Shown: positions 5,786 through 7,889 of the stretch, piece by piece
Position numbering within the stretch: the first letter of the stretch is position 1
Layout: every line of letters begins with the position of its first letter
Source of the DNA: Nitrospira sp.
Lineage (GTDB): Bacteria; Nitrospirota; Nitrospiria; Nitrospirales; Nitrospiraceae
DNA length: 7,889 nucleotides
Direction: 5' to 3'
Assembly (NCBI GenBank): GCA_025363325.1
Contig: JANYEF010000114.1
Span: forward strand, 1-7,889
The notes under the pieces: model-generated
The model's database searches: none
What the model saw: the letters and a program-made list of their open reading frames with translations, nothing else
Told to the model about the DNA's origin: nothing
Made by a program: the position numbers and the translations under genes

Positions 5786-6823
5786 CTATTCGAGGATGTA
5801 CTTTACCGGGTCAAGCGCCTGGCCATGAACCTTGACCATGTAGTGTAAGTGGGGCCCCGTGGCTAGTCCGGTGCTCCCGACTAAGCCAACGACTTCTCCA
5901 CGCTTTACGCGCTGCCCCTCTTTGACTAATGCTTTAGCTAGGTGCCCATAGACGGTTTCAATACCGAAACCATGGTCGACTTTCACGAGATTTCCCAGCT
6001 TAGGGTCGAAGCCGACTGCGGTGACTCGCCCTTGAGCCGGAGCCTGAACTGGCGCATTGGCAGCAGCTCCAATATCCAACCCGTCATGCCAAGCGGGCTT
6101 TTCTGTGAATGGGGAAACCCTTGGCCCAAAACCAGAGGTCACCCATCCCTTCACCGGCCAAATGGATGGAGTTGCTGCCCATCGAGAAGATTTCTGTTCG
6201 GCAGCCAAGGACAACTCTTGAAGCGATCGTTCCTGGGTCGTAGCTTCTTTCGACAGCCAATCTATACTATCCTTGATTGAGGCGATCATCTCCTGCTCGG
6301 TGAGACCGCTCGAACCGGCAGGTAGGCTCGTTTGGCCAGCTAGAGAACTCTGACTGGTTTCCGCTGAACTGACGTGCTGAGCCCCAGCTTCACTCATGGG
6401 CATCTTCTCAGAGGCAGGAAGAGTATTGCCATCGGGAAGGGGAACATCCACGCCACCTCGGCCATTAGCCATATCCCCTGTTTTAGGGGCCTCGATTCCC
6501 AACATGACACGAAGTCGCTGATTGACCTCCTTCATGCTCGTTAAACGCTTCTTCAGGTCATCGACGGCGCTAGAAAAGGCCCCTGTCTGTTCCCGTGCAC
6601 TCATGGCTTCTGCACGGAACGATGAGAGCTCCCAGACTTCACCGGTTCTAATCACGTAGTGCGAGATGACAAGAATGTCGGCTAGGATAAAAATAGCTCC
6701 GACAATCAACAGCTTACTGACAAGTTTGCGCGGGAAGCTAAACCGCAGTGGCTTAGCTGTTGAGCCACGAAAGATTACGACGGTATAGGCATCGCTATTT
6801 TCTGCACCGTTCGTTTGTCCCAT
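5786..6823 (-). CDS. Membrane-anchored M23 (LytM-type) peptidoglycan endopeptidase
   Basis: This is a zinc metallopeptidase of the kind that cuts peptide cross-bridges in peptidoglycan, or activates amidases when degenerate. The residue positions below count from GTG 6832; subtract 3 for the chosen ATG. A short cytoplasmic tail is followed by one transmembrane segment (about 41-61) and a periplasmic coiled-coil region (about 70-115). A Ser/Ala/Gly-rich linker comes next, then the M23 domain (about 220-348). Zinc ligands His249 and Asp253 (HDGLD) and His330 (HLH), and catalytic His297 (YGHL) and His328, are all present, so real hydrolase activity is likely. WPVKGWVTSGFGPR opens the domain as in many family members. 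I chose ATG 6823 because AGGGGGTG lies 6 nt before it. The GTG at 6832 is inside that ribosome site. A promoter is seen at 6878-6906. Confidence 0.9.
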   Translation of the reverse strand: MGQTNGAENSDAYTVVIFRGSTAKPLRFSFPRKLVSKLLIVGAIFILADILVISHYVIRTGEVWELSSFRAEAMSAREQTGAFSSAVDDLKKRLTSMKEVNQRLRVMLGIEAPKTGDMANGRGGVDVPLPDGNTLPASEKMPMSEAGAQHVSSAETSQSSLAGQTSLPAGSSGLTEQEMIASIKDSIDWLSKEATTQERSLQELSLAAEQKSSRWAATPSIWPVKGWVTSGFGPRVSPFTEKPAWHDGLDIGAAANAPVQAPAQGRVTAVGFDPKLGNLVKVDHGFGIETVYGHLAKALVKEGQRVKRGEVVGLVGSTGLATGPHLHYMVKVHGQALDPVKYILE

Positions 6824-6829
6824 GAACTT

Positions 6830-6837
6830 CACCCCCT
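6830..6837 (-). promoter_or_regulatory. Shine-Dalgarno that fixes the peptidase start at ATG 6823
   Basis: The minus strand reads AGGGGGTG (6837-6830), one base from AGGAGGTG, 6 nt before ATG 6823. Its last three bases are the alternative GTG start, which therefore has no ribosome site of its own at normal spacing. Confidence 0.65.
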
Positions 6838-6877
6838 GCTGAATGGGCCCCTCAGTTTCCTAATATAGTTATCGCCA

Positions 6878-6906
6878 ACTGTACCTATCTAAGTCGCTTC
6901 AGTCAA
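6878..6906 (-). promoter_or_regulatory. Sigma70-like promoter for the M23 peptidase gene
   Basis: On the minus strand TTGACT (6906-6901) and TACAGT (6883-6878) are separated by 17 nt. They match 5 of 6 and 4 of 6 consensus bases. The predicted start near 6871 gives a leader of about 48 nt. The gene is therefore probably transcribed separately from cutA, whose stop is 40 nt upstream of the -35. Confidence 0.48.
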
Positions 6907-6946
6907 CCCCTCACTTTGGTGATGGGAAAACACCCTTCACTCACTA

Positions 6947-7294
6947 TTAGCTGTGGGTTTCATTTCGTACCCACTCAATATATCGATCAAGACCTTCCTT
7001 AACCGGCAACGCAATGATTTCAGGAGTCTCATATGTGTGCATCGCCTTGATCGCTCTTTCTAGAGCTCGATACCGAGGTTTAGTGGATTTCAATATGAGG
7101 AGAACTTCTTGTGCTTTGACAACTTTTCCCTCCCAACGATATATCGATTGAATCCCTGGGATGATATTCGCACAGGCAGCTAACTTTGCATTCACCATTC
7201 CTTCGCCAATCCTTACCGCTTCTTTCTGATTTACCGCCGTAACCAAGATAACAAGGACTTGCTCTGCCAATTTCTTCATAAGGGGCGCGACCAT
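6947..7294 (-). CDS. cutA: CutA-family protein (CutA1-type divalent-cation tolerance protein)
   Basis: This is a small trimeric, ferredoxin-like-fold protein. The name comes from copper-tolerance phenotypes in E. coli, but the biochemical role of the family is unsettled. With ATG 7294 it has 115 residues, the usual family length. The recognisable text is complete: VLVILVTAVNQKEA at the first strand and helix, KLAACANIIPGIQSIYRWEGK with the conserved Cys and Trp, EVLLILKSTKPRY, and HTYETPEIIALPV near the end. The frame stays open back to 7408, but the extra 38 residues do not resemble the family. GGAAAGG lies 9 nt before ATG 7294; ATG 7279 (110 residues) is the main alternative. It points the same way as the M23 peptidase gene, but that gene has its own promoter. 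Confidence 0.92.
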   Translation of the reverse strand: MVAPLMKKLAEQVLVILVTAVNQKEAVRIGEGMVNAKLAACANIIPGIQSIYRWEGKVVKAQEVLLILKSTKPRYRALERAIKAMHTYETPEIIALPVKEGLDRYIEWVRNETHS

Positions 7295-7365
7295 TGGGAA
7301 ACAACCTTTCCGCCCTGCAATGCCCCGTACCATCCTCTCTCGATAGAATGATAAGGCAATTTCCG

Positions 7366-7386
7366 GGCCTAATACGTAGACAGGCC
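7366..7386. repeat. Short inverted repeat upstream of cutA
   Basis: GGCCT and AGGCC are 5-bp perfect arms around 11 nt, located 72-92 nt before the cutA start. This could be a regulator site or chance; the arms are short. Confidence 0.22.
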
Positions 7387-7616
7387 AACTATTATCACAA
7401 TTTATCAATATCTTATGACATTATGCTATCAATCTAACCCTTGCTAGTGTCCTTCCATGCCTATATTTAGTTGCATATGAGCATTTAAAGACAAGATGTT
7501 GACAGAAATGTACAAACTTTGCCCCTCCCTTCTCTCACTAAAGAAAAGGATGCGACCTCATCAGTTGACTATTCTCTTTCTCAGAAAGGGCCAGACCGAG
7601 GGGGCCATCAGGCTCA

Positions 7617-7646
7617 TTGACAGGCTTTTCACCCCTCACATATTAT
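7617..7646 (+). promoter_or_regulatory. Sigma70-like promoter for the rhodanese gene
   Basis: TTGACA (7617-7622, consensus) and TATTAT (7641-7646, 5 of 6) are 18 nt apart. Transcription would start near 7653, giving a short leader of about 21 nt that contains the ribosome site. This is the best promoter in the window. Confidence 0.62.
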
Positions 7647-7659
7647 GATGCCCTCAAGC

Positions 7660-7667
7660 AAGGAGGT
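7660..7667 (+). promoter_or_regulatory. Strong Shine-Dalgarno for the rhodanese gene
   Basis: AAGGAGGT, fully complementary to the 16S rRNA tail, stands 6 nt before ATG 7674 and fixes that start. Confidence 0.85.
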
Positions 7668-7673
7668 CACGCA

Positions 7674-7889
7674 ATGAGCTTTGTCATTTCCCCAAAAGAG
7701 CTGAAGACAAGCCTTGATAAAGGCGACACATTAGTTTTGGTTGATGTGAGGGAGGAATGGGAATACTCACTTGCGAAACTGGATGGCTCAATCCTAATTC
7801 CCCTCGGGACACTCCCTCAATCGCTCGCTCGGTTAAACCGCGACTCGGATATCATTGCCATCTGCCACCATGGTATGAGAAGCGCCGAT
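7674..7889 (+). CDS. Rhodanese-like domain protein, N-terminal part (3' end outside window)
   Basis: The first 72 codons of a single-domain rhodanese (sulfurtransferase fold) are present and the frame is still open at the window edge. Family members of this type have about 105-115 residues and carry sulfane sulfur as a Cys persulfide. The sequence begins with the usual ISPKEL helix. It continues with LVDVREEWEY (the DVRE motif), the DGSILIPLGTL segment, and the active-site loop CHHGMRS with the catalytic Cys in the CxxGxRS pattern. The active site is therefore intact as far as visible, and enzymatic activity is plausible. The substrate cannot be inferred. A strong promoter and ribosome site directly precede it, which suggests it is the first gene of its transcript. 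Confidence 0.88.
   Translation, partial: MSFVISPKELKTSLDKGDTLVLVDVREEWEYSLAKLDGSILIPLGTLPQSLARLNRDSDIIAICHHGMRSAD

Larger units (their letters stand above)
7295..7673. other. Divergent spacer between cutA and the rhodanese gene
   Basis: The 379-base spacer holds the upstream regions of two divergent genes. The part near 7387-7440 is AT-rich and contains several TTGATA/TATAAT-like fragments on the minus strand that could serve cutA, without a clear best pair. GGCCT (7366-7370) and AGGCC (7382-7386) are perfect inverted arms 11 nt apart and could be an operator. The right end holds the rhodanese promoter and ribosome site. A 46-codon plus frame (7508-7648) is discussed under findings. No tRNA or known RNA was recognised. 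Confidence 0.45.

Noticed and set aside
7646..7659. 14-bp match TGATGCCCTCAAGC shared with the hflK repeat region (around 2126-2139)
   Set aside because: A single 14-mer coincidence in 7.9 kb is unremarkable, and no flanking similarity or repeat structure is seen.
1..7889. CRISPR array, tRNA, rRNA, insertion sequence or defence cluster
   Set aside because: No periodic spaced repeats, no tRNA- or rRNA-like text, no transposase, and no terminal inverted repeats with target duplications were seen on either strand.

Overview
This looks like an ordinary chromosomal segment from a free-living Gram-negative bacterium of moderately high GC content. The protein flavour (HflKC with a short N-terminus, a single-TM M23 peptidase, a stand-alone formate-tetrahydrofolate ligase, CutA) reminds me of Nitrospira and its relatives. 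That assignment is an inference from memory, not something I could test.

Left part (1-1563). The window opens inside the end of a phosphate-type ABC ATPase (pstB, stop at 264). After a 335-base stretch rich in small inverted repeats comes an OmpR/PhoB-type regulator. Its DNA-binding winged helix is intact, but its receiver domain appears cut down to the first ~40 residues, without the phospho-acceptor Asp. The next ~200 bases hold out-of-frame stretches that resemble the ATP-binding end of a histidine kinase. Together they suggest a decaying phoB-phoR-like pair behind the pst operon. Nothing recognisable follows up to 1563.

Middle part (1564-5616). A small ArsR-type repressor (minus strand) with a Cys-Val-Cys metal-site motif is divergent from hflK-hflC (plus strand). 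HflK and HflC are the membrane SPFH pair that surrounds and modulates the FtsH protease; the two genes overlap by 4 nt. HflK carries a perfect 21-bp tandem duplication just before its membrane segment. hflC runs tail-to-tail, with 3 nt between stop codons, into fhs (minus), the formate-activating enzyme of one-carbon metabolism.

Right part (5786-7889). An inner-membrane-anchored M23 (LytM-type) cell-wall peptidase with a full set of zinc and catalytic residues (minus) is followed by cutA (minus). Then comes the start of a single-domain rhodanese (plus), which has a strong promoter and Shine-Dalgarno and runs off the window just after its active-site loop.

The genes do not form one pathway. 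I see no CRISPR array, tRNA, rRNA, insertion sequence or defence system. The most interesting signals are the eroded two-component pair, the HflK duplication and the orphan ArsR.
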